Positions 62,264 to 64,000 of a stretch of DNA of 64,000 nt are shown piece by piece. The notes beneath the pieces are model-generated. The model saw only the letters and a program-made list of their open reading frames with translations, was not told the DNA's origin and ran no database searches. Both the position numbers and the translations under genes were made by a program. Source of the stretch: an uncultured Lachnospiraceae bacterium (GTDB lineage: Bacteria > Bacillota > Clostridia > Lachnospirales > Lachnospiraceae); contig CAJUCN010000017.1 in NCBI GenBank assembly GCA_910585005.1, positions 1-64,000 on the forward strand, read 5' to 3'. How positions within the stretch are numbered: the first letter of the stretch is position 1; each line of letters opens with the position of its first letter.

Positions 62264-64000
62264 ATGAAGAACCTATTGTTCACAGGTAATCCAGCGACTG
62301 GCAAGACTTTTCTGGCCAGAGCCGCCGCATATTATCTGTGTTATGAAAAATTGAATATAGATAGCCTCCAATCAAAGGACATCTATAAAGATTTGGATAA
62401 AATCGAGGATTTCATTAGTAGTGATAGATGTGAGTTTATTCAAGTTTATCCGAGCATGACCTATGAGGACATTGTATATGGGATTGATATCAAAGCAACG
62501 GGAACAATGACAGTAGATTATGTGGAGAAGCGTATAAAAAAACTTTGTGACCGGGCTGGAACAACGGAAGAACTTTATGCAGTAATTTTTGATGATATTT
62601 CAAGGGTTGATGCGGGCGCATTGCTTGGGAATCTGATTTATGCTATGGAATTCAGAAATGAGACTGTTCCCCTTTCGGATGGATCCGTTTTGTGCATCCC
62701 GGATAATGTTATTATCATTTTAACAGAGTGCAGAAATTTCCATGCAGGGCATCTTGATTATGCGTTGAGAAGAAGAATGGACTATGTTGCAGAGTTAAAA
62801 TCAGATCGGGATGTACTTGAAGGATACTATGATACTGTTAATGCGAATGCTGGACGTATCATCATCGACATATTCGATAGCATAAAGGAATTTATTACTA
62901 CAAATGCAGTCCCTGGAATCCCTGATGTTGTAGATAAATATATGCCTGGACATGGTATGTTTATGGTAGAACGCACGGGAACAGCGTATTTTGTACTTGA
63001 TAAATTTAAGCAAAAAATGATATATCAGATTTTCCCATTTATTAACAATCTTTCGTCTTTGGGGATTTTGCGTGGGAATATCGAAGTATATGAAAAGGCG
63101 CTTGAATCAAAGCTTAATGTCGGAATATCCGGTTTGAATCGTATATCAGATATTAGAAAGGTCATGATTAATTCAGGCGAACGTGTTGAACCATATTCAT
63201 TGGAAGATACCGTAAGGTATTATGAAAACGAAATTATCTCTAACCGTTGTTCTGACTATAAGGGGCTTTTGGAGAGCGTTATAGACGCAATTGTGTTGAA
63301 TGGTGTTTTTCCGTGCGATATAGCCACAGATTCACTTTTATTCAATATTGAGATTGCATCGGTTCCGAGCAAATCTGTTCCAGTTGCCTATGCCTCATAT
63401 TTAGTTAAAATGAACGATGCACCAAGCTTTTACTATGAAACGTCAGTTAAGGGCAAAGACAGGAGAAATTCCCATGCCTATTATTCGACTCGTCCAGGAA
63501 ATGTAGGAAGATGGGCGGAACGTTCGGATGTTGCAGCGTATGAGATATCGTACACAGACGGCTCTCCGAGTGATACATACCTTCCGTTGAATGGGTTGAG
63601 ATTGCATACATTTACAGTCAATAATGTTTGCAAGGATAATAACCCTGCGGAAATCTATGGTGCCGTGTACAGATTGTTGCTGTACTATTTGAAACTTTAT
63701 GAAATGAATATTTCTCTGGTTAAGGGTCATAGTGACGCATATGGAGACTTGGATTCGTTAATTCAGTTGGAAATAAAATATCTCGAAGCTCTACACACAG
63801 GTTTAAAGAATGTTAATGCAGCAACACAGACTGAACGAGAGAAAGCACGAATTGATTATTTCGGAACGAGAATGATGAATTTGCACACATTATGGACTCA
63901 GCAAGGAACTCGGATTCGGGTCAACAAAGAAAAATTCGATGCATTGGTTTCGGGAATATCTGCATTTGATACTGATGCATATGAGGATATTTTTAACGTC
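62264..64000 (+). CDS. McrB-like AAA+ NTPase, partial (runs off the window)
   Basis: At least 579 residues with no stop before the window end. The Walker A box GNPATGKT is at residues 8-15, right at the N-terminus, so there is no DNA-binding domain before the motor. FIQVYPSMTYEDIVYGI matches the McrB segment after Walker A. Walker B is VIFDDISRVDA, and the arginine-finger part reads LDYALRRRMDYV. The McrB signature MNxxDRS is replaced by LTECRNFHAGH. A long C-terminal region follows. It probably powers restriction with a nuclease (McrC-like) encoded downstream, outside the window. The start is 5 bases after the cytosine methylase stop. Confidence 0.85.
   Translation, partial: MKNLLFTGNPATGKTFLARAAAYYLCYEKLNIDSLQSKDIYKDLDKIEDFISSDRCEFIQVYPSMTYEDIVYGIDIKATGTMTVDYVEKRIKKLCDRAGTTEELYAVIFDDISRVDAGALLGNLIYAMEFRNETVPLSDGSVLCIPDNVIIILTECRNFHAGHLDYALRRRMDYVAELKSDRDVLEGYYDTVNANAGRIIIDIFDSIKEFITTNAVPGIPDVVDKYMPGHGMFMVERTGTAYFVLDKFKQKMIYQIFPFINNLSSLGILRGNIEVYEKALESKLNVGISGLNRISDIRKVMINSGERVEPYSLEDTVRYYENEIISNRCSDYKGLLESVIDAIVLNGVFPCDIATDSLLFNIEIASVPSKSVPVAYASYLVKMNDAPSFYYETSVKGKDRRNSHAYYSTRPGNVGRWAERSDVAAYEISYTDGSPSDTYLPLNGLRLHTFTVNNVCKDNNPAEIYGAVYRLLLYYLKLYEMNISLVKGHSDAYGDLDSLIQLEIKYLEALHTGLKNVNAATQTEREKARIDYFGTRMMNLHTLWTQQGTRIRVNKEKFDALVSGISAFDTDAYEDIFNV

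Noticed and set aside
59061..64000. BREX or DISARM system
   Set aside because: No PglZ, BrxL, DrmA/DrmB or phospholipase-D genes are seen; the two methylases plus a McrB-like protein fit a LlaJI/BsuMI-type layout better.

Overview
The window looks like a chromosome segment of a spore-forming, low-to-moderate GC Firmicute, most likely a member of the Lachnospiraceae (Clostridia). The reasons are the gene order yicC-remA-gmk-rpoZ-rimO-pgsA-cinA-recA-recX-rny, the sporulation-type proteins (a Spo0A DNA-binding domain, a SpoVB-like flippase, a CotF-like coat protein, SpoIIM), strong GGAGG ribosome binding sites, and a Firmicute-type GAAC-N4-GTTC SOS box before recA. No tRNA, rRNA or CRISPR array was seen.

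Positions 1-30,400 are core chromosome. In order: an HD-GYP response regulator and a double-receiver hybrid histidine kinase; an LD-carboxypeptidase; a receiver-less Spo0A paralogue; glycogen synthase; a SpoVB-like flippase; two small coat-type proteins; rqcH (minus strand); the yicC-remA-gmk-rpoZ operon; rimO-pgsA-cinA; an acidic membrane protein; recA-recX; rny; an aminotransferase; a Nudix hydrolase, spoIIM and xerD; a DAHP synthase (minus strand); hisS; and a lipoprotein/MBOAT/DHHW trio that probably O-acylates an exported glycan.

Positions 30,500-52,000 are an accessory region with many decayed mobile genes. A type III restriction-modification pair sits at the boundary. It is followed by a serine recombinase, an AT-rich group (radical SAM/SPASM protein, DinB-like protein, broken GNAT, broken MobA/MobL relaxase, AraC-ClpP pair, XRE membrane regulator, two zinc-ribbon membrane proteins), an MFS exporter, a multiply broken TetR gene, a PEBP-like protein, a broken transposon HTH gene, an internally deleted IS110 transposase, and two fragments of Tn916-type integrases.

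Positions 52,100-58,950 hold the most unusual locus: a same-strand cluster of a Fic AMP-transferase, a macro-domain protein, a von Willebrand A protein (frameshifted by a 14-bp tandem duplication), an ADP-ribosylglycohydrolase, an unknown protein, a large protein with a nuclease-like N-terminus and Gly/Ala-rich hydrophobic segments, and a DUF4268-type nuclease-like protein. Three TTGTTCCG repeats precede it, one of them inside the promoter spacer. I infer a stress or defence system built on AMPylation and ADP-ribose chemistry. From 59,060 to the window end lies a second restriction-type locus: an operator array of TTTTGCG/CGCAAAA half-sites, a small XRE regulator, an N6-adenine methylase, a C5-cytosine methylase and a McrB-like AAA+ protein that runs off the window. 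Its layout recalls LlaJI/BsuMI-type systems but pairs an adenine and a cytosine methylase.
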